This document shows, piece by piece, positions 13,908 to 20,619 of a DNA stretch of 24,413 bases. The stretch lies in assembly GCA_023430045.1 (NCBI GenBank), contig JAEZCF010000055.1, forward strand, positions 1-24,413, written 5' to 3'. Source of the DNA: Pseudomonadota bacterium. GTDB lineage: Bacteria > Pseudomonadota > Gammaproteobacteria > Xanthomonadales > Xanthomonadaceae. A program made the translations under genes and the position numbers. Under the pieces are notes generated by a model, which was not told where the DNA came from, did no database searches, and worked only from the letters and a program-made list of their open reading frames with translations. The first letter of the stretch is position 1; each line of letters starts with the position of its first letter.

Positions 13908-14327
13908 ATGAGTACGATGCTTCCACCGCTGGTCGAACGCCTGGATCGCCTGTTGCCACAGACCCAATGTGGCCAGTGCGGCTACGACGGCTGCCGTCCG
14001 TATGCGGCGGCGATGGCGCGCCGCGAAACGGGCGTGGAACGCTGCCCGCCGGGAGGCGATGCCGGCGCGCGCGCATTGGCGCAGGTGCTGGGAGTTCCAG
14101 CGGTTCCCTACGATCGCGCGCGTGGCACGCACAAGCCACCCCAGGTGGCAGTGGTGGTGGAGGCCGATTGCATTGGCTGCACCAAGTGCATCCAGGCATG
14201 TCCGGTGGACGCGATCGTGGGCGGTGCGAAGTACATGCACACGGTGATCGCCGACCTGTGCACGGGCTGCGAGCTGTGCATTCCACCGTGCCCGGTGGAC
14301 TGCATCGAACTGCTACCGACGAGGTAG
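13908..14327 (+). CDS. rnfB: RnfB-type iron-sulfur protein, short and without membrane anchor
   Basis: A 139-residue electron-transfer protein with an N-terminal Fe4S4 module (C21, C24, C29, C46 in QCGQCGYDGC...C) and two 4Fe-4S ferredoxin motifs (C88, C91, C94, C98 and C118, C121, C124, C128). This is the domain order of RnfB/RsxB. Normal RnfB is about 190 residues or more and begins with a membrane helix; here the protein starts directly before the Fe-S module, and no hydrophobic segment exists upstream in frame. None of RnfA, C, D, G or E is present nearby, so it is unlikely to work in a standard Rnf complex. The short form is commonly seen in Xanthomonadaceae. ATG at 13908 chosen as the nearest start giving the full Fe-S module; MLPP at 13917 is an alternative. 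Confidence 0.88.
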   Translation: MSTMLPPLVERLDRLLPQTQCGQCGYDGCRPYAAAMARRETGVERCPPGGDAGARALAQVLGVPAVPYDRARGTHKPPQVAVVVEADCIGCTKCIQACPVDAIVGGAKYMHTVIADLCTGCELCIPPCPVDCIELLPTR

Positions 14328-14380
14328 ATCAGACCCATGGTCGGCTGCAATGGAAGCAACCGACCAGTGGCCCGCGCTAC
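14324..14380. repeat. Degenerate inverted pair of SMAG-like elements
   Basis: The interval starts with GTAG (14324-14327, overlapping the rnfB stop) and ends with CTAC (14377-14380). Inside, GTCGGCTGC near 14339-14347 is complementary with one mismatch to GCAACCGAC near 14355-14363. GTAG heads pointing outwards around a hairpin is the layout of paired SMAG elements. Divergence is substantial, so this is a tentative call. Confidence 0.45.
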
Positions 14381-14409
14381 CCCGCAGCCGCAGCCGGCAT
14401 GTTCCTGAC

Positions 14410-14757
14410 TTACGGCACCGCAGCGGTGATCACGATCTCCACCTTCCAGTCCGCCTGCGCCAGCTTCGCTTCCACCGTCGCACGCGCCGGGGTCATGCCG
14501 GCCACCACCCACTCGTCCCACGCTTCGTTCATGCCATCGAAATCGGCCATGTCCGCAAGGTAGATCTCCGCCCGCAGCACGTGCTGCTTGTCGCTGGCCG
14601 CCAGTCCAAGCAGCTTGTCGATTTCCTCCAGCACCTGCCGGGTCTGACCGACGATGTCCTGGCTGGTGTCTTCCGGGATCTGGCCGGACAGGTAGGCGAC
14701 CTTGTTATGCACGGTCATCTCGGCCATGCGCGGACCGACATCGAAACGTTCCATCAT
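14410..14757 (-). CDS. Rid family protein, YoaB-like
   Basis: A 115-residue protein of the Rid (YjgF/YER057c/UK114) family, members of which hydrolyse reactive enamine/imine intermediates from amino-acid metabolism as trimers. The sequence resembles E. coli YoaB most, sharing the pattern ADFDGMNEAWDEWVVAGMTP and ending KVEIVITAAVP. The conserved arginine is R92 (PARATVEAKL). The start is uncertain: ATGs lie at 14763, 14757 and 14754; AGGAG (14767-14771) is three bases from the first and nine from the second, so 14757 is preferred. It is convergent with rnfB and divergent from mprF. The substrate is not known for this subgroup. Confidence 0.88.
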   Translation of the reverse strand: MMERFDVGPRMAEMTVHNKVAYLSGQIPEDTSQDIVGQTRQVLEEIDKLLGLAASDKQHVLRAEIYLADMADFDGMNEAWDEWVVAGMTPARATVEAKLAQADWKVEIVITAAVP

Positions 14758-14935
14758 GGACATGGACTCCTCATCAGGGGACAGGCCTCCATTCTCCCCC
14801 ACCCGGCGCCTCCGTGCGCAACGTGCCAGCAGAAATGCCAGTGCAACGCCGTCGTGCGGCCCTCTAGCCAAGCACCGGGCAGCGGCGCACGATTCGCACA
14901 CCCGCGCCGCCCACGGCGCACTGCCCGTCCTTCAG

Positions 14936-17497
14936 ATGACCGATTCCGCAGAGCCCGTTTCTTCCGGCCAGCGCTCCAGGCGAGTCCTGACCATCGTGCT
15001 GCCGCTGCTGGTGCTGGCACTGGCGCTGCATGGCCTGGCAGGCGCATTCGATGAGCACGGCTACCGTTCCGTACGGCAGGCGTTGCAGGGTTTCGGCGGC
15101 GGACAGCTGCTGCTTGCCGTGCTGCTCGGGCTGGCCAGTTACGCCTGTCTGGTGGGCTTCGATGCCATCGGGCTGCGCCGCAGCGGCGTCCATGTGCCGG
15201 CCGTGCGCGTGGGCATCACCGCCTTCCTCGCCCATGCGCTGGGGCAGACCGTCGGCTTTGCCGCACTCACCGGCGGCGCGGTGCGGGTGCGCGGCTATCG
15301 CAGCGCTGGCCTGGACCTGGCGCAGATCGGACAGGTGGTGCTGATGAGCACGCTGGGCTTCGTGTTCGGTGCCTGGGTACTGCTCGGCGCGGCCCTTTGC
15401 CTGGAACCCGCCGCCGCCGCACGGGCGCTGCCGGTGCACGACGGACTGCTGCGCCTGTGCGGCCTGTTGCTGCTGGTGGGCTATGCGGTGACCGTGCTGC
15501 TGGTCGGCCGCGATGGCCGCCGATTCTCCGTATACGGGCACCCGCTGTGGCTGCCCGACCGCCGCACCATGCTGGCCGTCACCGCATTGAGCATTGTTGA
15601 ACTGGTGCTCGCCAGCGCAGCCTTCTATGTGCTGTTGCCTGCATCCACGCCGACCGGCCTGGCCGGCTTTGTCGGCCTGTATCTGGTGGCGGTGGTAGCC
15701 GGGCTGGTTTCCACCGTGCCGGCCGGGCTGGGCGTGTTCGAATGGAGCCTGCTTGCGTTGCTGCCACAGGTCGCCCCCGGTGCCGTGCTGGCGGCCGCGC
15801 TGGTGTACCGGGTGACGTATTACGTGCTGCCGCTGTCGTTGGCCACCGTACTGGCGCTGGCGCCCTCCCTGCGCCGACCACTGCGCATTGGCGCGGGCGC
15901 GACGCGGATGGGCTGGAAGACACTGCGTCCGTGGCTGCCCAACATCGTCGCGCTGGCAGCCTTCAGCGTGGGAGCCGCACTGCTGCTGGACGGCACCCTG
16001 CCGGCGACCCACCGCCATCTGCCAAGCGCCTCCCTGCCGCTGCTGGAAACCTCGCACCTGCTGGGCAGCCTGTCCGGGGCGATGCTGCTGTTGATCGGCC
16101 AGGCCCTGGCACGGCGCAGCCACGCTGCGTGGATGCTGGCGCTGGTGGTCTGCCTGGCAGCGCCCCTGCCGATCTGGCTGCGCGGCGGGCAGATGCCGAT
16201 CACCCTGGCGACCCTGCTGGTGGCCGGCGCGCTGTGGGCTGCGCGTCGCGAGTTCTACCGCGAAGGTGCGCTGCTGGACCAGGCCTGGTCCTGGGCCTGG
16301 ATCCGCAACCTCGGGCTGGTGCTCGTGGCCGTGGTATGGCTGTTGTTCTTCGTCTACAGCCACGTCGAATACCAGCACGAACTGTGGTGGCAGTTCGCCC
16401 TGTCCGGCAATGCGCCCCGTGCGCTGCGGGCGCTGCTGCTGGTCGCCCTGGCGGTCGCCATCTTCGGCCTGGGCCGCCTGCTGCACAGCACGCGCGGCCC
16501 CTTGCCGGCGGCCGATGAGGCCACGCTGCAGGCGCTCGCGCCCATCCTTGCATCGGCGCAGGATACCCAGGCCTGCCTGGTGCTCGTCGCGGACAAGGCG
16601 GTGCTGCGCGATGAGCAGGGCCTGGGCTTCGTGATGATGCAGCGCCATGGCGGATCGCTGATCGCCATGGGCGATCCGGTCGGTCCGCCGCAGGTCGCAC
16701 GCGCACTGATCTGGCGTTTCCGCGAGGAAGCCGACCGGCTGGGCCTGCGCCCGGTGTTCTACCAGGTCGGCGAAGCGTACTGGCAGACCTATCTGGACCT
16801 TGGCCTGGGGCTGGTCAAGCTGGGCGAGGAAGCCATGGTGCCGCTGCAGGATTTCGGCCTGGAAGGACGCGAGCGCGCGGACCTGCGCCAGGCATGGAAT
16901 CGCGGCAGGCGCAGTGGTCTGGCGTTCCGGGTGGTGCCGGCGGGCGAGATTCCGGCGCTGTTGCCGGAACTGGCCGCTATCTCCAGCGCCTGGCTGGAAG
17001 ACAAGGCCGGCGAGGAGAAGGGGTTCTCGCTGGGCAGCTTCGATGCCACCTACCTGGCGCGTTTTCCGATGGCGGTGGTCGAAGCGGAGGGACGCATCGT
17101 CGCCTTCGCCAACCTGTGGCGCGCACCGGGCGGCCACGAACTGTCGGTGGACCTGATGCGGCACCTGCCGGACGCGCCGAAGGGCACGATGGATTTCCTG
17201 TTCGTCGAGCTGTTCCTGTGGGGCCGCGCGCAGGGCGACCTGCGTTTTTCGCTGGGCATGGCACCGCTGTCCGGCCTGGCCGAGCATCGCCTGGCCGGAC
17301 GCTGGAACCGAGTCGCCGGCCTGGTTGCCCGGCATGGCGAACGGTTCTACGGGTTCAGTGGCCTGCGCCGCTTCAAGTCCAAGTTCGCGCCGCACTGGCG
17401 GCCACGTTACCTGGCCGCCCCTGGCGGCATGCACCTGCCTGCCGCGCTGCTGGATGCCACCCGCCTGATCTCGCTGGAGCCACGCCATCCATCGTGA
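14936..17497 (+). CDS. mprF: Bifunctional lysylphosphatidylglycerol synthase/flippase
   Basis: An 853-residue inner-membrane enzyme. The N-terminal part (residues about 15-500) has around a dozen hydrophobic helices and includes the flippase region, with typical FLAHALGQTVGFAALTGGAVRVR and VAGLVSTVPAGLGVFEWSLL. From about residue 525 the cytoplasmic DUF2156 catalytic domain (GNAT-like) transfers lysine from Lys-tRNA to phosphatidylglycerol; SGLRRFKSKFAPHWRPRY near the end is typical. Lysyl-PG lowers the negative surface charge and protects against cationic peptides. The ATG at 14936 is the first with a sensible N-terminus; no strong Shine-Dalgarno is seen. Its convergent neighbour is an AcvB/VirJ-type hydrolase, the opposing activity in other bacteria. 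Whether the lipid made is lysyl- or alanyl-PG cannot be read from the sequence. Confidence 0.93.
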   Translation: MTDSAEPVSSGQRSRRVLTIVLPLLVLALALHGLAGAFDEHGYRSVRQALQGFGGGQLLLAVLLGLASYACLVGFDAIGLRRSGVHVPAVRVGITAFLAHALGQTVGFAALTGGAVRVRGYRSAGLDLAQIGQVVLMSTLGFVFGAWVLLGAALCLEPAAAARALPVHDGLLRLCGLLLLVGYAVTVLLVGRDGRRFSVYGHPLWLPDRRTMLAVTALSIVELVLASAAFYVLLPASTPTGLAGFVGLYLVAVVAGLVSTVPAGLGVFEWSLLALLPQVAPGAVLAAALVYRVTYYVLPLSLATVLALAPSLRRPLRIGAGATRMGWKTLRPWLPNIVALAAFSVGAALLLDGTLPATHRHLPSASLPLLETSHLLGSLSGAMLLLIGQALARRSHAAWMLALVVCLAAPLPIWLRGGQMPITLATLLVAGALWAARREFYREGALLDQAWSWAWIRNLGLVLVAVVWLLFFVYSHVEYQHELWWQFALSGNAPRALRALLLVALAVAIFGLGRLLHSTRGPLPAADEATLQALAPILASAQDTQACLVLVADKAVLRDEQGLGFVMMQRHGGSLIAMGDPVGPPQVARALIWRFREEADRLGLRPVFYQVGEAYWQTYLDLGLGLVKLGEEAMVPLQDFGLEGRERADLRQAWNRGRRSGLAFRVVPAGEIPALLPELAAISSAWLEDKAGEEKGFSLGSFDATYLARFPMAVVEAEGRIVAFANLWRAPGGHELSVDLMRHLPDAPKGTMDFLFVELFLWGRAQGDLRFSLGMAPLSGLAEHRLAGRWNRVAGLVARHGERFYGFSGLRRFKSKFAPHWRPRYLAAPGGMHLPAALLDATRLISLEPRHPS

Positions 17498-17524
17498 TGG
17501 CGGCGCACCCTGCATGCACTGCCA

Positions 17525-18871
17525 TCAGCGCGGTGCCGCAGCAAGGATTTCCCGCGCCAGGCGGCCGTGGTCACCGTTGAAATGGTGGTCGCCGGGCAGC
17601 TCGATGCGCCGCATGCCAGCACTGCCCGGAAGATCCGGACAGAGCGCATCGGCATCGTTCTTTCCGTACAGGCAGAGAACCTTGGCCGCCGGCAAGCGCG
17701 CCACTTCCGGGGCGATCGGCAGGCCATCATCGCCGCCGCCCAGCCAGTTGCTGACGTGGAACTCGAAATCCGCGCGACGGCCGACCGACAGCAAAGCGAT
17801 CAGATCCACCTGTGCGCGCATCGCAGGAGCGAAGCGGTTGATGCTGGCCGGCAACACATCCGCTCCCTGCGAGAAACCGATCAACAGCAGCCGCGGTCTC
17901 TGCCATTGCCGGCGGTAATGCGTCGCGATGCGCGCAAGGTCCGCCGCGACGCCTTCGGGGGTGCGTGCGCTCCAGAAATAACGTAGCGAATCGACGCCGA
18001 CCACGGCGACGCCCTGCGCGGCCAACGCGGCGGCCACATCCTTGTCCAGCCCGGCCCAGCCGCCATCGCCGGACATGAAGATCGCCAGCGTGTCGCCCGG
18101 CCGCGCAGCCGGCACTTCCACCACCGGCAACCCCTGCAACCCCTCCGGCGGCGGCGCGACGTCGACGCCAGGCGCATCGCCCATCACCCGCGCGGCAGCG
18201 ACCAGGCCGGGCTTTGCATCGCCCGCCGCGCTGCGCCGGAATGATCGTGCGCTGCTGGCTGCCTGCAGGAACGGTGCCGCCGTGGCAGCGCAGCGTCCGC
18301 CGGCTTCGGCCGCCAGCCAGGGCATGGACAGCGCGGCCGGCGCCGGACGGCCGGCCACCGCATGCGGACCGCACACCATCCGCTGCGAGGGTGCACGCGG
18401 GCAGAATTCCGTGGTCAGCAGTCCGGCGAAGGTTCCCGGCCCGGCCTGCGCCGCCACCGCATGTGCGAGCACCGCGCCTTCGCCCTCACCACCCAGCAGC
18501 GGCAGGCGATACCCCGGCAGGTGCAGGTAGGCCTGCAGCCAGCGTGAGAAATTCTCCACGTCACCGGCACCGAACGCGCAGTCGATGTTGCCTTCGTGCT
18601 GCAGGGCCCCATGCAGGTGCGCGATGTCCACGTCCGCTACCAGGGCGCCTTCGCGGCGCAGCGCCTCGATGGCATCGTCGCTCGCCAACGTGCCGTGATC
18701 GTCCGCATGGAACCAGATCACCACGCGCTGTGCCGGTCCGTCGGGCTGGTGCACCGGTACCTGGTGGAAGCGCCCGTGGTCCACCCGCAGGGTACTGGCC
18801 AGGGCGGGCATCGCCAGCATCATCGCGACGATGAGGGGCAACACCCGCAGGCAACGTCCGGCAAACCGCAT
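17525..18871 (-). CDS. acvB: AcvB/VirJ family serine hydrolase, probable lysyl-PG hydrolase
   Basis: A 448-residue periplasmic protein with a signal peptide (residues 1-25, ending MPALA). It has the AcvB double-domain length. The C-terminal VirJ domain (about 255-448) begins with IFMSGDGGWAGLD, carries the nucleophile S334 in GFSQG (332-336), then D406 (YGKNDADALCP) and H429/H430 (GDHHFNGDH) as likely triad members. The N-terminal half resembles an alpha/beta-hydrolase copy, but the elbow at 128-132 reads GEGEG, so its serine is lost. Agrobacterium AcvB is known to hydrolyse lysyl-phosphatidylglycerol. ATG at 18871 is preferred because GGAG lies six bases upstream and it starts the signal peptide; an upstream in-frame ATG (18883) lacks this. 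The stop is 27 bases from the mprF stop. Confidence 0.9.
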   Translation of the reverse strand: MRFAGRCLRVLPLIVAMMLAMPALASTLRVDHGRFHQVPVHQPDGPAQRVVIWFHADDHGTLASDDAIEALRREGALVADVDIAHLHGALQHEGNIDCAFGAGDVENFSRWLQAYLHLPGYRLPLLGGEGEGAVLAHAVAAQAGPGTFAGLLTTEFCPRAPSQRMVCGPHAVAGRPAPAALSMPWLAAEAGGRCAATAAPFLQAASSARSFRRSAAGDAKPGLVAAARVMGDAPGVDVAPPPEGLQGLPVVEVPAARPGDTLAIFMSGDGGWAGLDKDVAAALAAQGVAVVGVDSLRYFWSARTPEGVAADLARIATHYRRQWQRPRLLLIGFSQGADVLPASINRFAPAMRAQVDLIALLSVGRRADFEFHVSNWLGGGDDGLPIAPEVARLPAAKVLCLYGKNDADALCPDLPGSAGMRRIELPGDHHFNGDHGRLAREILAAAPR

Positions 18872-18937
18872 GCAGCTCTCCATCGTCACGGGCAATCCAG
18901 CCACGATACGCCTCCGCGATGCTGCCGTGCTACGGGA

Positions 18938-19576
18938 TCATCGGCTCTGCCAGCGCACCTGATTACGGGTGCGTCGCCAGGCGCCGCACGCCAGCCACAG
19001 CAGCCAGCCGACGATGACCAGGATGACCAGTTTCTGTCCCGCCCCGCGCGGTGGCCCGCGCCAGAGGACATGCATCCACAGCAGCACGAAGGCCAGCCAC
19101 GCCCACCACCACAACAGCCGTCCCGCCGCCTGCCAGCCCGGTTCGCGGCGCAGGTACCAGGCCTGCAGCAGCATCGCAACGCTGGCGCAGAGGAATGCGG
19201 TGATCGCCGCCACGCCGTGCACCAGCGGCCAGGCGAGCGGAGCCCATCCGGGCAGCCAGCTGTCGCCGACCGCGACACCCATCAATCCCAGCGCCGCCCA
19301 GGCGAACAGCAGCGGCGCGGCGGCGCTGCGACGCGGCCCCACGCTGTGACGGTACAGCGCCATGCCCAGCACGATGATCGCCAGCGCCAGCAGGCAGTAG
19401 GCACTGCGCAGTGCCAGCCCGCCCGGCCCCTGCAGGTACAGGCTCAAGGTCGCCTGTATCCAGTCCAGGTCCTCGCGCAGGAACTGCGTCCATGTGGCGA
19501 TGACCAGGAACGAGACCAGCGCCGCCAGCGCGATTCCGCTGGACCAGCGCAGGCCGCGCGTGGTGCTTCCGCTCAT
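18938..19576 (-). CDS. DUF998-like integral membrane protein
   Basis: A 212-residue protein with about six membrane helices and a basic C-terminus (ACGAWRRTRNQVRWQSR). The segment REDLDWIQATLSLYLQGPGG between helices 1 and 2 is similar to DUF998 members. The function is unknown. Its ATG (19574-19576) overlaps the stop of the preceding gene as ATGA, so the two are translationally coupled. The stop is 66 bases from the acvB start on the same strand, so acvB is likely to be in the same transcript. Together with mprF nearby this suggests, but does not prove, a link to membrane lipid or surface functions. Confidence 0.75.
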   Translation of the reverse strand: MSGSTTRGLRWSSGIALAALVSFLVIATWTQFLREDLDWIQATLSLYLQGPGGLALRSAYCLLALAIIVLGMALYRHSVGPRRSAAAPLLFAWAALGLMGVAVGDSWLPGWAPLAWPLVHGVAAITAFLCASVAMLLQAWYLRREPGWQAAGRLLWWWAWLAFVLLWMHVLWRGPPRGAGQKLVILVIVGWLLWLACGAWRRTRNQVRWQSR

Positions 19577-19743
19577 GCCGCACCCTCGCCAGGATGCCGC
19601 GCCTGCCAGGCCTTCAGCGCTTCGCGGTAACGCTGCAGTTCATCGCTGTACAGATCCAGCACGCACAGCGGGCAGCCGCTTCCACAGCATTCGTTGGGAC
19701 CGGGTTCTTCCGGCGGAATCGGACGGGGATCGGGATCGGACAC
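19573..19743 (-). CDS. Small oxidoreductase-like domain Cys protein (Oxidored-like, OXLD1 type)
   Basis: A 56-residue protein recognised by the motif NECCGSGCPLCVLDLYSDEL (residues 17-36) after a Pro-rich start (PDPRPIPPEEPGP). This is the hallmark of the Oxidored-like domain, also found in mitochondrial OXLD1 of animals and plants. Four cysteines lie at 19, 20, 24 and 27, suitable for metal or Fe-S binding. No enzymatic activity is established. The start is a GTG at 19743, with AGGCG about eight bases upstream; the frame is open further upstream but that region overlaps the HD gene end and lacks similarity. The stop overlaps the next start by ATGA, and the HD gene ends 46 bases upstream. Confidence 0.8.
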   Translation of the reverse strand: MSDPDPRPIPPEEPGPNECCGSGCPLCVLDLYSDELQRYREALKAWQARHPGEGAA

Positions 19744-19789
19744 GCATGCACGCCTGCAGAAGATGGCGCCAGTGTAGCCAGAGCCTGCC

Positions 19790-20392
19790 TCAGCCCTCCA
19801 GCCTGCGCCGAAGGTTCGCGCGCGCCAGCGCATCGAAATGGCGATGGAAGAGATCACTCAGGAAGATGCGTGGCTGGCGCAGCAGGTTGCGCAGGAAGCG
19901 CCGGCGGCCGGCCCGGTACAGGAAGCCCGGCACGCTGCCGGCATACTCTTCGGCCACGCCGTTGTCGTAGGCATCGAAGACGTCGGCTGGCGCGCCGATG
20001 ATGGCCATGTCGCAGTCCAGGAACAGCGCGGCCTCCTCGTCCACGTCGCAGGGCTGCAGCGTGCCGTGGCGCGCGGTCAGCAGGATCAGTTCACGCACGC
20101 GTGCCACGTCGATGCCAGCATCGGGCAGCCAGCGTGCGATCTCCTTCTCCGCCAGTTCCGCCGAACGCATCTCGTTGTCCTTGCGGCCACTTTCGTAGAT
20201 GGCATCGTGGTACAGCACGGCCAGGAAGACCTCGCGTGGCTGCCACCAGCCGGCGTGTTCGGCCACCCATTGGCAATGCTGCAGCAGGGCGCGGACATGG
20301 CCAAAGTGGTGGTACGCGCGCGGTGGGATGGCGTAGCAGGCCTGCAGGGCCTCCCACTGGCCGGCGGGCAACGGGACGGGCTGGAAATCCAT
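19790..20392 (-). CDS. HD-superfamily metal-dependent hydrolase
   Basis: A 200-residue cytoplasmic protein of the predicted HD phosphohydrolase group. Likely metal ligands are H32 (YHHFGHV region, H28/H29/H32), H62-D63 (LYHDAIYES) and D126 or D128 (LDCDMAIIGA), with H109 (TARHG) between them; KDNEMRSAELA after the HD pair is typical. The substrate of this group is not known. The ATG at 20392 gives the expected N-terminus (MDFQPVPLP); the frame is open far upstream through the intergenic region, but that stretch reads as low-complexity Arg-rich translation with no similarity. It is the first gene of a minus-strand series continuing with the Cys protein, the membrane protein and acvB. A 29-bp palindrome lies 33 bases upstream. 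Confidence 0.85.
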   Translation of the reverse strand: MDFQPVPLPAGQWEALQACYAIPPRAYHHFGHVRALLQHCQWVAEHAGWWQPREVFLAVLYHDAIYESGRKDNEMRSAELAEKEIARWLPDAGIDVARVRELILLTARHGTLQPCDVDEEAALFLDCDMAIIGAPADVFDAYDNGVAEEYAGSVPGFLYRAGRRRFLRNLLRQPRIFLSDLFHRHFDALARANLRRRLEG

Positions 20393-20425
20393 CTCTGCAG
20401 CATCGCGCTCCACCCGCCATGGCGC

Positions 20426-20454
20426 AAGCACTGGCGAATATTTCACCAGTGCTT
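20426..20454. promoter_or_regulatory. 29-bp palindrome upstream of the HD gene
   Basis: AAGCACTGG (20426-20434) and CCAGTGCTT (20446-20454) are perfect inverses. After one mismatched base on each side, GAA and TTC continue the symmetry around a central TAT (20439-20441). The near-complete dyad with an AT-rich centre resembles a dimeric repressor operator. On RNA it would be a strong hairpin in the leader of the HD gene. Confidence 0.55.
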
Positions 20455-20486
20455 CACGACGCCTGCGCCGCAAGGCCCGCACCCGT

Positions 20487-20532
20487 TTATGCACAGGTTT
20501 ACCGCGACATCGTCCACATCGCCTGTGGATCA
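20487..20532. promoter_or_regulatory. Three DnaA-box-like 9-mers
   Basis: TTATGCACA (20487-20495) fits the DnaA box consensus TTATNCACA exactly. TCGTCCACA (20510-20518) differs at two positions. TGTGGATCA (20524-20532) is the inverse of TGATCCACA, one mismatch from TTATCCACA. All lie in 46 bases of the divergent region. This is not a replication origin by context; regulation by DnaA or chance are the options. Confidence 0.35.
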
Positions 20533-20619
20533 CCACGCATGTCCGACCAGCGGTTCGGCGGCAGGCGGCACCGGCGCTAGACTCGACGCGTCGCAGGCCC
20601 CGCCGCGAGGAAGATGCCG

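Noticed and set aside
17495..17527. TGATGG and CCATCA inverted repeat joining the mprF and acvB stops, with TGCATGCA between
   Set aside because: A 6-bp stem with a 21-base loop is too weak to call a terminator; the arms are largely stop-codon context.
20426..20532. Replication origin formed by DnaA-box-like sites and palindrome
   Set aside because: No dnaA, dnaN, parAB or rpmH neighbours, no AT-rich unwinding element, and only one perfect box.
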